The notes: a model not told the origin generated them from the sequence alone. DNA of 46,446 nt from Verrucomicrobiaceae bacterium (GCA_028293825.1 JAQGNY010000052.1:1-46446), one strand, 5' to 3'; shown: positions 19,470 through 27,421, numbered from the stretch's first letter. Program-made: numbers and translations.

Positions 19470-20144
19470 ATGGATTTTGCTGATTTAAGACTTCCCGTCG
19501 CCACCCGCATGCAATTAAATTTTATCGGGCTCGATTACAAGCGTTATCCAAGCGAAGCATCGCTGCTCGGTTATCGCGCACGCGAATCCGTTCTGGTGTA
19601 TTTGCCGAAGAAACCGCCGCAGGTGTTATTGCGTGAGGGCGTTAAGCTCGAAGCGAAAACCGTGTTGCAAATGGGCATCGTCAGTTTTTCATCGACCATC
19701 CAATTGATTTGCGAACAACCGTACACGTATTTGCATTTCACCTGGCCGCATAAAGTCGAACTCGAACCGCTGCGGCGCTACCCGCGCTTTCCGCTCGATA
19801 CCGCGCTGACGTTGACTGCGGTGAGTGCGCAGGGCATTGCCACCGCGCGGCTGCGTGGGTGTTTTCGCGATATGAGTTTGCAGGGCGCGCGCATCGCATT
19901 GGAAAAAGCATTGCCGGAAAGTTTGAGCAAGGTATTGATTCACGCGAAGGTAGCAGTGGCCGGAATGAACCAGTCGCTAGAGCTGCACGGTGAAGTAAAA
20001 CGCGCCTTCGGCCGCGACGAAAAATCCACTGATCCGAATTTTCATTACGGCATTTCGTTTACCGAATTGCCGCCGCCGCAACGCTTGTTATTACTGGCGT
20101 TATGTCAGGAGTTGCAAGGCGTGTCGATGCACGGCGGCATGTAA
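19470..20144 (+). CDS. PilZ-domain c-di-GMP receptor, YcgR-like (second of pair)
   Basis: 224 residues with the same architecture and nearly the same length as the preceding gene, opening with a similar MDFADLRLPVATRMQLNF. The PilZ motifs are RRYPR (RXXXR) and DMSLQG (DXSXXG), both complete, so c-di-GMP binding is expected. Sequence between motifs has diverged strongly, so this is an old duplication rather than a recent one. It converges on the cls gene with only 13 bp between stop codons. Confidence 0.87.
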   Translation: MDFADLRLPVATRMQLNFIGLDYKRYPSEASLLGYRARESVLVYLPKKPPQVLLREGVKLEAKTVLQMGIVSFSSTIQLICEQPYTYLHFTWPHKVELEPLRRYPRFPLDTALTLTAVSAQGIATARLRGCFRDMSLQGARIALEKALPESLSKVLIHAKVAVAGMNQSLELHGEVKRAFGRDEKSTDPNFHYGISFTELPPPQRLLLLALCQELQGVSMHGGM

Positions 20145-20151
20145 GTCAAAA

Positions 20152-20175
20152 GCCCATTTACAGAATGGGCGCCAA
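20152..20175 (-). terminator. Hairpin overlapping the cls stop codon
   Basis: Perfect 7-bp stem GCCCATT/AATGGGC (20152-20158 and 20164-20170) with a 5-nt loop. On the minus strand it is followed by TTTTGACTT. The cls stop codon (20158-20160) lies at the loop edge, so the terminator begins inside the coding sequence. Confidence 0.5.
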
Positions 20176-21597
20176 CAAATAAGAACAGCGCACGGCAAGC
20201 CGAAATAATATTCCGCGCTTCGCCACTTCACCACGCGGCAACAAGCGACTGCGGCTGAAATCCCGCTCCAGCATCGTTTCAACCTGCGTGGCAAAGTCGC
20301 TGTCGTTCGCAATGACTCCAATTTCGAAATTCAAGCGGAACGAACGATTGTCCAGGTTCGCCGTACCGATCAGCGCGCACTCGTTATCGACCAGCCACAC
20401 CTTTTGATGCAGAAATCCAGCTTGATAGCGATACACCTTTACACCGGTTTCCTGCACTTCATCCAAACTTGCGAAAGACGACAACCACACCATGCGCTTG
20501 TCGGGTTTTTCCGGTAGCAGGATGCGCACGTCGACGCCGCGCAATGCCGCCAGTTGCAGCGCATTAATAATCGATGGGTCCGGCACGAAATACGGACTGA
20601 CAATCCACAGCCGTTTTTTCGCCACCTGCGTCAATTGTTGAAACAGCAGCAGACACGTTTCCATGTGATCGGCCGGCCCAGTGGGAATGACCAGCGCATC
20701 GATGGCGCCGGCGCCTTCAGCCGGAATATGCCAGTTCAGTTCCGGCACCTGCTCGCAGGCCCAGTACCAATCCTCGACAAAGGTCAGTTGCAGCGCGTGC
20801 ACGGCGGGGCCTCGAATGAGCAGACTGGTATCGCGCCACGGCGTCAATATCGGGTGCTTATCGAGATATTCGTCGCCGATATTGCTGCCGCCCAACATGC
20901 CGATTTCGCCGTCGACCACGACAATTTTGCGATGATTGCGAAAATTCAATTGCAGCCGATTACGCCGGCCCTTGGTGGTATGGAACGAGCGAATATCGAC
21001 GCCGCCCGCGCGCAGACTATTGATGTAGTGGCGCCCGAGTTTAAAGCTGCCGACTTCGTCGTAAAGAAAATAAACCGTTACGCCCTGTTGCGCTTTCGCG
21101 ATTAATTTGTCGCGCAGCTGACCGCCGATATCGTCGTCGCGAACGATGTAATATTCGAGCAGGATGTAATTTTTAGCGCTGTCGATAGCGGCGAATAACG
21201 CAGCGAAAATGTCGATGCCATTAATTAGTAAATCGACGGCATTGCCGCGCGTGTACGGCATTTGCGCGAGACGTTCCAGCACGCGTTGATACGCTTCGGT
21301 GTGCTCGGGAACTTGTGCGTGCAACGCGCGACGGGGGATATGTACGCAGGACTTACTGATGCGCCGCGCCTTCGCATAACCGCGAAATTTGCGCCGTCCA
21401 AAAATCCAGTACAGTGGCAGCATTACCGTCGGCATCAACATCAACGACAGCGACCACGCCAGCGCGCCCTGCGCCGTGCGCGTTTTTAAAATCGCTTCGA
21501 TGGCGGCGACAATCGCCAGCAGCTGCACCGCGATCGTATAAATCGCAATCGCGGCCAAATCAAGATTGTGAATCCAGTGTTTCAGCGTGTCGATCAT
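20158..21597 (-). CDS. cls: Cardiolipin synthase (phospholipase D family)
   Basis: 479 residues. Two N-terminal transmembrane helices are followed by two PLD domains, each with a complete HKD motif: NHRKIVVVDGEIGMLGGSN and HQKVWLVDNECALIGTAN (HXKX4D). It condenses phosphatidylglycerol molecules to cardiolipin at the inner membrane. Length and twin-HKD layout match ClsA-type enzymes. The gene is divergent from the Nudix gene with a repeat-containing 187-bp spacer. Confidence 0.94.
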   Translation of the reverse strand: MIDTLKHWIHNLDLAAIAIYTIAVQLLAIVAAIEAILKTRTAQGALAWSLSLMLMPTVMLPLYWIFGRRKFRGYAKARRISKSCVHIPRRALHAQVPEHTEAYQRVLERLAQMPYTRGNAVDLLINGIDIFAALFAAIDSAKNYILLEYYIVRDDDIGGQLRDKLIAKAQQGVTVYFLYDEVGSFKLGRHYINSLRAGGVDIRSFHTTKGRRNRLQLNFRNHRKIVVVDGEIGMLGGSNIGDEYLDKHPILTPWRDTSLLIRGPAVHALQLTFVEDWYWACEQVPELNWHIPAEGAGAIDALVIPTGPADHMETCLLLFQQLTQVAKKRLWIVSPYFVPDPSIINALQLAALRGVDVRILLPEKPDKRMVWLSSFASLDEVQETGVKVYRYQAGFLHQKVWLVDNECALIGTANLDNRSFRLNFEIGVIANDSDFATQVETMLERDFSRSRLLPRGEVAKRGILFRLAVRCSYLLAPIL

Positions 21598-21651
21598 GTG
21601 CGTTGAGTGATGTTGCCTCGATCGTTATTCTGAGTGCCCTGTGGCGCAGCG

Positions 21652-21747
21652 ATGAAAGTGCCTGTAAGTGAAAAGAACAGCAAGTCGAAAACGAATGGTG
21701 CGTTGAAGCTAAACGGTAAATTGAAAATGAATGGCCAAGTGAAATGA
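21652..21747 (+). repeat. Three 18-bp degenerate tandem units within a possible 31-codon ORF
   Basis: Units at 21688-21705, 21706-21723 and 21724-21741 follow the pattern AAR-NNN-AAY-GGY-NNN-(T/G)TG. They lie in an ORF from ATG 21652 to TGA 21747 and encode K-T-N-G-A-L, K-L-N-G-K-L and K-M-N-G-Q-V. No good ribosome binding site precedes the ATG. Differences fall partly at third positions, which would fit selection on the peptide, but three units are too few to decide. It may simply be a decaying minisatellite. Confidence 0.4.
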
Positions 21748-21784
21748 ATAATACGGCGAAAGTGAAGCGTAACGGGAGAATACA

Positions 21785-22456
21785 TTGAGCGCGATCAGAC
21801 CGGCAGCAACCGTAGTTTTACTGCGGGAAAATCGCGGCAACGTCGAAACGCTGTTGTTGCAGCGTCAAGCAGCGGTGCAATTCGCCAGCGGCATGTGGGT
21901 ATTTCCCGGGGGGCGCATTGATGAAACCGATTTCGACGGCGCTAATAACGACATTGTCAGCGCTGCCAAAAAGGCCGCGATCCGCGAAACGCGCGAGGAA
22001 ACCGGTCTCGATATCGCCGATTGCACGCTGGAATTATTCGCGCACTGGACCACGCCCGAAGGCGAAGTTAAGCGCTATGCGACGTGGTTTTTAATCGCGG
22101 CCATCGGCGCGCATGGCGATGTAATTGTCGACGGCGGTGAAATCGGCGCCTATCGCTGGCTGACACCGGCGGCGGCAATTGCCACACACCGCGCCGGCGA
22201 TTTAAAAATCATGCCGCCGACATTCACCGTGCTGCACGAAATGAACAGCTGCGCCAATATCGCCGCAATATTCGCGATGTACCGCGCGCGTCCGTTACTG
22301 GAAATTCATCCGCGCCGTATAAAAACAGAAGCTGGATTAATCACCCTGTACAACGGCGATAGCGGTTACGACAGCGGCGATACCGCACTGCCCGGCACGC
22401 GCCATCGCATGCTGCATCTTACCGATGGTTTGCACTACGTGCGCGATGTGGAGTGA
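21785..22456 (+). CDS. Nudix hydrolase, NUDT7/19-like insert type
   Basis: 223 residues from a TTG start preceded by GGGAG. The Nudix box is present but interrupted: GGRIDETDF begins it, and AAIRETREETGLDI ends it after an insertion of about 20 residues. This resembles the coenzyme-A/acyl-CoA type Nudix proteins (NUDT7/NUDT19 group), so a CoA derivative is a possible substrate (inference). The C-terminal part contains IKTEAGLITLYNGDSGYDS and a His/Arg-rich end. A generic nucleotide-diphosphate role is the alternative. Confidence 0.85.
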   Translation: MSAIRPAATVVLLRENRGNVETLLLQRQAAVQFASGMWVFPGGRIDETDFDGANNDIVSAAKKAAIRETREETGLDIADCTLELFAHWTTPEGEVKRYATWFLIAAIGAHGDVIVDGGEIGAYRWLTPAAAIATHRAGDLKIMPPTFTVLHEMNSCANIAAIFAMYRARPLLEIHPRRIKTEAGLITLYNGDSGYDSGDTALPGTRHRMLHLTDGLHYVRDVE

Positions 22457-22525
22457 TCGCGCAATAACTAGAAATGATTTTTTCCCGAATTAAATGCTGC
22501 AATTAAATTCAACGGAGTGAATACG

Positions 22526-23101
22526 GTGAAAGCGTTTTCAATAAAACATGTTGTTGTAAGCGTTGCGATATTTTCGCTGACTTTATTTTTCGCATCGGTA
22601 CTTGCCGCTGACGATATCGAAACCGAGGGCCGCCGCGTGCTGTTTATGAACAAAGCCGACGCGGCGAAAATCGCCAGCGTCGTTTACGACGAAGCGGGCT
22701 GGCTGCAATTCAAAAGCGCAACGTTATACATTTGGCAGGGCGGTGTGGCCTCGCCGATGGGGCAGGCGCATCTGTTGCGACCGGGCGATTTAAATATCCA
22801 TCGCGATTTGGATACGCTCACCGCTTTCTACAACACGCCCGTGCTTAAAAAAGCATTGAATGCAGTGGGTTTCACCCCGCAGACCTACGCTATCTGGGAT
22901 AAAGGATTGATCGCGAATAGAGTTGCCGTGGGTCTCACGAAGGGCTTCGTAAAACAGCCGCCGCCCGCCAGCGCTTACAACACGCACGATGCGAATTACC
23001 GATTCGTATGGAATCATCGAGACGACATCGACGCCTTCGATGCGCAGTTAATGCAGGTGATGACCGAGGGTGCTATCGATGATGGCGAAGATAAAAATTG
23101 A
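22526..23101 (+). CDS. Exported protein of unknown function
   Basis: 191 residues from the GTG at 22526, which has GGAG eight bases upstream; a GTG three codons earlier is the alternative. The signal peptide HVVVSVAIFSLTLFFASVLA is followed by ADDIETEGRR. The mature protein has no cysteine and no motif I recognise. It contains several Trp/Tyr (WLQFKSATLYIWQGG, FVWNHRDDIDAFD) and a QPPPASAYNTHDANYRF stretch, with an acidic end. It lies 69 bp after the Nudix gene in the same direction and may share its transcript, and it converges on the CLC gene. Confidence 0.7.
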   Translation: MKAFSIKHVVVSVAIFSLTLFFASVLAADDIETEGRRVLFMNKADAAKIASVVYDEAGWLQFKSATLYIWQGGVASPMGQAHLLRPGDLNIHRDLDTLTAFYNTPVLKKALNAVGFTPQTYAIWDKGLIANRVAVGLTKGFVKQPPPASAYNTHDANYRFVWNHRDDIDAFDAQLMQVMTEGAIDDGEDKN

Positions 23102-23224
23102 TTGTGTATGCCCGTTCATACGAGCGTGCCAATCTAATAAAACCAAGCACCGGCTAATAGTTAATTTAATCAATGCGGACAATCCCGCCATCGAAAGCAG
23201 ACATCGCACCTGTTTGCCGTTTTT

Positions 23225-24538
23225 TTATTCGTCGGCAGATTTATTCACGGCTTCGATTTTCACTTCACGTTGATGCGCAGGTCCGTCGCTGAGGCGCATA
23301 TTTTCCGGCAGCGGACGATGCTTGGTGAGGCCAATCCGTTGCGCGCGATAAATACCGCTATGTCCCGAGAATAAATAACTGACGACGCAGGCGATGCCGG
23401 CGTAAGAACCAATTTCGCCGCCGAATAACTCCATTGCCATGATGGTCGAGGCCAGCGGGGTATTCGCAGCGCCGGCAAACACGGCGACAAAGCCGAGCCC
23501 TGCGAGCAGCGGAAACGGCATCTGCAACAGCGGCGCCAATGCATTGCCGAGCGTCGCGCCGATATAAAACAACGGCGTCACTTCGCCGCCTTTAAAGCCG
23601 GTTCCCAATGACGCGATGGTGAAACCCATTTTGCCGAGGAAATCCCATGGCGCCAGCGGCGTCTGAAACGCATCGACGATAACGGGGATGCCGAGGCCAA
23701 TGTAGCGATCGGTGCCGACCAACCACACCGCGATCGCCACCGCGATGCCGCCGCAAAGCGGGCGCAGCGGCGCGTACTTAATCCGCTTTTTAACGACAGC
23801 ACTCAACGCATGCGTAGCGGCGGCGAATAGCATGCCGACCAAGCCGAACAGCACGCCGGCAATCAATGTCGCGCCGATCGTCCACGCAGTGAGCGGCGGA
23901 ACAAAAGGCACGCTGTAATGAGTGTGGTGAACGCCCCAGCACAAACCGACTTGATCGGCCACAATTGCCGCAATAAAGCACGGCAGAATCGCGTCGTAAC
24001 GCAGCCGTCCAATCGCGAGCACTTCCAACCCGAATACCGCACCGGCCACCGGCGTTCCAAACACCGACGCAAAACCCGCGCTAATGCCTGCCATCAACAA
24101 AATGCGCCGTTGTTCGTGACGTAATTTAAAAACATGCGTGAGCTGATCGGCCAGCGCCGCGCCCATTTGCACCGCCGTGCCTTCGCGGCCGACCGACGCG
24201 CCAAACAAATGCGAAATCAACGTGCCGCCCAACACCAAGGGCGCCAGCCGCAGAGGCACTACTTTTTTCGGGTCGTGAATTTCATCGATGATCAAATTGT
24301 TGCCGGCTTCGACATCCGCGCCGAAGCGCAAATAAATCCAGCCCACTGCAAAACCCGCGACAGGCAGCAGCCCAATCAACCACGGATACGCCTCGCGCGT
24401 ATGCGTGACCCACTCGAGCGCGAACAGAAAAAATGCTGAGGCTGTGCCGGCGAGTGCGGCCACCAAGCAGGCAAAGAAAATCCATTTGCCGATATAGGGC
24501 AGCAGATCAAATTGTGCGAGATTTAAAAAGCGTTTCAT
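23225..24538 (-). CDS. CLC-family fluoride/proton antiporter (CLC-F type)
   Basis: 437 residues, 10 or more membrane helices with the CLC fold. Two positions mark the fluoride clade. The central-serine motif GSGIP of chloride CLCs is replaced by GNNLI (79-83), and the gating motif is GREGT (117-121, gating Glu119) rather than GREGP. The later helix motif is GTGFKGGEVTP (312-322). CLC-F proteins expel fluoride from the cytosol using the proton gradient. The ATG at 24538 begins MKRFLNLAQF; the open upstream frame lies inside the leader RNA. The fluoride riboswitch upstream supports the substrate strongly. Generic annotation would be a voltage-gated chloride channel. Confidence 0.93.
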   Translation of the reverse strand: MKRFLNLAQFDLLPYIGKWIFFACLVAALAGTASAFFLFALEWVTHTREAYPWLIGLLPVAGFAVGWIYLRFGADVEAGNNLIIDEIHDPKKVVPLRLAPLVLGGTLISHLFGASVGREGTAVQMGAALADQLTHVFKLRHEQRRILLMAGISAGFASVFGTPVAGAVFGLEVLAIGRLRYDAILPCFIAAIVADQVGLCWGVHHTHYSVPFVPPLTAWTIGATLIAGVLFGLVGMLFAAATHALSAVVKKRIKYAPLRPLCGGIAVAIAVWLVGTDRYIGLGIPVIVDAFQTPLAPWDFLGKMGFTIASLGTGFKGGEVTPLFYIGATLGNALAPLLQMPFPLLAGLGFVAVFAGAANTPLASTIMAMELFGGEIGSYAGIACVVSYLFSGHSGIYRAQRIGLTKHRPLPENMRLSDGPAHQREVKIEAVNKSADE

Positions 24539-24655
24539 GCAATCCCAATTTGTCGGGTGAGCAAACTTGGGCGAGGGGAGCTGTAGGTACGGACCGCATT
24601 TGCAAGCCTGAGTCTGCGAACTACAGCGCCTCGGCTGACCCAAGATCGGCTGTAG
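24539..24655 (-). promoter_or_regulatory. Putative translational expression platform of the fluoride riboswitch
   Basis: In transcript order: CTACAGC ending the aptamer (24655-24649), CTTGGG (24644-24639), CGAGG, GCTGTAG (24627-24621), CTACAGC (24586-24580), CCTCG, CCCAAG (24571-24566), and TTGGG overlapping the likely ribosome binding site (24548-24544). The segments CTTGGG, CGAGG and GCTGTAG can pair in nested order with CCCAAG, CCTCG and the second CTACAGC (18 bp). Alternatively GCTGTAG can pair with the aptamer's CTACAGC, freeing CCCAAGTTTG to close on CAAATTGGG and mask the site. There is no T-run, so control of translation is more likely than termination. Folding was judged by eye. Confidence 0.6.
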
Positions 24656-24705
24656 GCATCATCAGCCACCCGAGCGGTGGCGGCTCAAGGAGGCATGCCA
24701 TCTCC
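24648..24705 (-). promoter_or_regulatory. Fluoride riboswitch aptamer (crcB motif)
   Basis: Minus-strand sequence begins GGAGATGGCATGCCTCC, has GAGCCGCCACC, then GGTGGCTGATGATGCC and the conserved end CTACAG. Stem 1 is GGAG/CTCC, stem 2 is GCCGCCACC with GGTGGC, and loop GGCAT can form the pseudoknot with ATGCC near the 3' end. This matches the crcB/fluoride motif, including the conserved GATGG and TGATGATGCCTACAG elements known from Pseudomonas syringae. It lies 110 bases upstream of a CLC-F gene on the same strand. Confidence 0.93.
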
Positions 24706-24715
24706 TGCGGCGAGA

Positions 24716-24744
24716 ACTATAGCAACGCACCCTACGTGAAACAA
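24716..24744 (-). promoter_or_regulatory. Promoter of the fluoride riboswitch-CLC transcript
   Basis: On the minus strand TTGTTT (24744-24739) and TATAGT (24721-24716) are spaced 17 bp. A start about 7 bases downstream of the -10 box would place the first transcribed base a few nucleotides before the aptamer, as expected for a riboswitch. Confidence 0.65.
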
Positions 24745-24819
24745 CCTAAGCCAATAATCGGCGCGGTGCTAAAGCGGCGCCTCCGATTGCCGATATACCC
24801 ACAAAGTTCGCGCAAAAAA

Positions 24820-26343
24820 ATGACGATACCCTATGACCGTAAATGGAATTGGCGCCGCTGCCACAGTCGGGTTTACACGCGTGCCACCTCGTTCGAAATC
24901 GACAAGGGCACTTCGGCGATAACTCCATCAAGCAGCGATGCCGCGCTGTCGTCGATAATGTCACCAGCCGTTGAAATCACGCTCGGCAATACGCCGGCCA
25001 CCGCCATCACCTACGACAAAACAATAACGAGCAAGGCCGAACGACTGTGGTCGTCGCCACCGAGCGATGACGTCAGCCGCGCGATGGCGAACAATTTAAC
25101 GACGCATGCGAGCCTGGGCACATTGTCATCGTTGCTGAATGGATTGGGCTCGAAGTTAATAAATGGATTTTTAAAAACACAAAGTAATTTTGAGCAGACG
25201 GTTGTTGCCTATCGATACGGCGCGCGCGGCGCATCCGCACTCGATGCCACTACCAACGCCAGCGCGATAAAAAGTGCGAAGAATCTTTCCAACAACATCA
25301 GCCTGAAAATTCATACCGCCTCCGGCAAGGACGTTGAAATCGCCATCACCTTCGGCGGCGACGGCCAATCGATTCAAGACAGCTTGAGCGTCGAGATTCA
25401 CAGCTCCGCCAAGTTAACCGCTGCCGAGCAAGCCGCCATCGCCAAATTATCGAAGGGCTTCGACGCGGCGCTACAGGGCATTGGCGGCGACGCACCTACT
25501 GTCGATGTATCCGGTCTGGTCGATTTCGACACCACGGTTTTATCCGGTGTTGATTTGAGCGTGCGTGCCACCTCAGCGACGAACGGTTTGCAGGCGCTGG
25601 ATTTTCACGCGGATGCCACACGCAGAAGTTTAACGATGCAAAGCGCGGCAGGTAGAGTGGGGGTGGCCGTCGATTTATCTGCGCCGGCAACATGGGGATC
25701 GCGAGCGCAACAGCAAAGCGCTGTGCAGAATTATTTAAATCAGTTCGACGCCGCCAATAAACGCGCGCACGCCGGCCTGGTTTTGTTGGAGCAATTCAAA
25801 GATGCGTTTGCGCAACTTAATTCCGATTACCCTTCTGCGAATCAGACGAAAGGCACGTTGCCCGTATTGTCACTGAGCGACAAAGACCGCTCGGTTTTAT
25901 CAGGGCTCGGCGATTTTCAGGCATCGATGAGAGGCGATTTCTATAACGGCTCGCCCACACATGTCATCACCGAGGCCGGCCATATCGATTATCAAATCTC
26001 GCAACACACAAAAACCAACGGCGAATTCAAAAGCCGCGATTTATCCGTGGCGCAAACGCAATCGGCTAAATTGATTGCGAGCTTTGCCAAAAGCCGCAGC
26101 GGCGCCATGCTCGATCCCAAAGCCGGCAACTACGACATCTACCGTATCAACGACGAGAACACCGCGACGACTGCCTTTGAATACAGCAACGGCGAATTAA
26201 AAAACGCCTTCGTCAAAACCCTCACCAATCAATCCGAGCATTACGAAAAACTCCTCAACCATAAGATCGTCGAGCAAAAAGAAACGCCGTACAAGAACTT
26301 CACCGTGCGGGATATCACGGAGATTTTACGGAAGGCGGATTAG
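24820..26343 (+). CDS. Large orphan protein, function unknown
   Basis: 507 residues if started at the ATG at 24820; the open frame upstream covers the antisense of the riboswitch and is not credible coding. An ATG at 24958 (MSPAVEITLGNTP) is the other candidate; neither has a good ribosome binding site. There is no signal peptide or membrane helix. The protein is rich in Ala, Ser, Thr and Asn. A beta-rich middle section (NNISLKIHTASGKDVEIAIT, DVSGLVDFDTTVLSGVDLSV) is followed by a helical Gln-rich part and a Lys-rich C-terminus (HKIVEQKETPYKNFTVRDI). It resembles surface or flagellar-type hypothetical proteins seen in related marine gammaproteobacteria, but I cannot name a family. Confidence 0.65.
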   Translation: MTIPYDRKWNWRRCHSRVYTRATSFEIDKGTSAITPSSSDAALSSIMSPAVEITLGNTPATAITYDKTITSKAERLWSSPPSDDVSRAMANNLTTHASLGTLSSLLNGLGSKLINGFLKTQSNFEQTVVAYRYGARGASALDATTNASAIKSAKNLSNNISLKIHTASGKDVEIAITFGGDGQSIQDSLSVEIHSSAKLTAAEQAAIAKLSKGFDAALQGIGGDAPTVDVSGLVDFDTTVLSGVDLSVRATSATNGLQALDFHADATRRSLTMQSAAGRVGVAVDLSAPATWGSRAQQQSAVQNYLNQFDAANKRAHAGLVLLEQFKDAFAQLNSDYPSANQTKGTLPVLSLSDKDRSVLSGLGDFQASMRGDFYNGSPTHVITEAGHIDYQISQHTKTNGEFKSRDLSVAQTQSAKLIASFAKSRSGAMLDPKAGNYDIYRINDENTATTAFEYSNGELKNAFVKTLTNQSEHYEKLLNHKIVEQKETPYKNFTVRDITEILRKAD

Positions 26344-26378
26344 GGATTTCGGTGCGAAAAATATTTGCTAGCGCATAT

Positions 26379-26888
26379 TTAATAGTATTCATTGACGGTA
26401 TAACTCTCAGGCGCACCACCGTCGTCATCTGAAATGCGTTTAGCAAAAATTTCCTGGAGCTCTGAATTGTTTTGCAGCGCAGTGAAGTATCCACGGGCTG
26501 ATACGACAAGTGCCGCGTATAAATCCTGTGCGTTTAGCATTGTGACGCTATGATTCTTGGAGAGGTGTAGTCGAGACTGCCCCGAAACTAAGCCAAAATT
26601 ACCCGGATTGAATGAATGAACCATTAAGTTTCTTGCCTTCCATAGATCGGGGCCAAATGGTCGCAGCTCAAGGGGCAGGAATAGTCCAGCGAAAGATCGA
26701 AATCTCAGTCCAGGTAGTTTTTCAGCAGAATAGGCTCCAGCAAGTACATCTAAAGCGGTAAGAAATATAAGAAACGCGAGGAACATTCCAGTTTCATCGA
26801 GGAGGCGCGGAATACAGTCGAGGTACAACTTGTCAAAGTTCAACTGGAACTCGTAAATGTCTTTGTGCAACTGATCTGTGATGGACAC
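26379..26888 (-). CDS. HEPN-like protein (RX4H motif)
   Basis: 169 residues from the GTG at 26888, preceded by GAGGCGG; a TTG five codons upstream is the alternative. It is mainly helical. The segment DLWKARNLMVHSFNPGNFG has Arg86 and His91 in the RX4-6H arrangement characteristic of HEPN domains, preceded by the family-like pattern ALDVLAGAYSA and LRFRSFAGLFLPLE. HEPN proteins are often RNases in toxin-antitoxin or anti-phage modules, but many are structural. No nucleotidyltransferase (MNT) partner is adjacent. The gene lies in an AT-rich accessory stretch. Family assignment comes from motif and pattern only. Confidence 0.55.
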   Translation of the reverse strand: MSITDQLHKDIYEFQLNFDKLYLDCIPRLLDETGMFLAFLIFLTALDVLAGAYSAEKLPGLRFRSFAGLFLPLELRPFGPDLWKARNLMVHSFNPGNFGLVSGQSRLHLSKNHSVTMLNAQDLYAALVVSARGYFTALQNNSELQEIFAKRISDDDGGAPESYTVNEYY

Positions 26889-26947
26889 GTAATTCCGCCT
26901 CAATACTCAAAAAATAGCCGGCTCGGCTGCTTTGTTGTTTGGCCCAC

Positions 26948-27421
26948 TCAGTCTTTCGAGTCCGCCGGAAAAGGAATGTGTGCTTTATGGACCCTGCTTA
27001 AACCGCTTGTAAACCAAAATGTCATCCCGACCATATAGCCGCTAACTAGCATCGCTATGTAGAGATTTAACGAATTATTTTCGACCGTGGGTTGATTAAA
27101 CTCGAACCACGTAGAGAGAATGAAAGTTGGTATAAATGCGGCCCCCAAGCTAACGGTCCAAATATTTATACTTCCTAATTTTCGCATGAAGATATAGGCG
27201 GGAACTCCAAGCACTATTTCTAACAAATAACCGCTCGGAACACCCATCACCATAAATAGTACGAAAAATGAAATTAAATCTTTGAAGTTTTTGTAGTTCC
27301 ACTGATATTGCTGATGCCCTGAAATTAATCCCGCCGAAAATACAATGAGCAGCAGAGTAATCGGTCCAACTAATGGGGAAATTATCCCGGCAAATATTAA
27401 TTTATCGGCCCTATTTTTCAT
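26948..27421 (-). CDS. Four-helix membrane protein, unknown function
   Basis: 157 residues with four predicted membrane helices (LVGPITLLLIVFSAGLI, DLISFFVLFMVMGVPSGYLL, IWTVSLGAAFIPTFILS, IAMLVSGYMVGMTFWF) and a cytosolic start MKNRADK. No motif suggests transport or enzymatic activity. Codon use is AT-rich compared with flanking core genes, consistent with acquisition. The start overlaps the end of the upstream damaged gene (ATGAAAAATAG), indicating translational coupling. Confidence 0.6.
   Translation of the reverse strand: MKNRADKLIFAGIISPLVGPITLLLIVFSAGLISGHQQYQWNYKNFKDLISFFVLFMVMGVPSGYLLEIVLGVPAYIFMRKLGSINIWTVSLGAAFIPTFILSTWFEFNQPTVENNSLNLYIAMLVSGYMVGMTFWFTSGLSRVHKAHIPFPADSKD

Noticed and set aside
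21594-21785. 63-codon Phe/Pro-rich frame on the minus strand between cls and the Nudix gene
   Set aside because: It is the reverse reading of the 18-bp repeat units, with no ribosome binding site visible.
24433-24819. N-terminal extension of the orphan protein across the riboswitch region
   Set aside because: This stretch is the antisense of the CLC leader RNA and the CLC 5' end; composition is not protein-like and it would overlap the aptamer and promoter.
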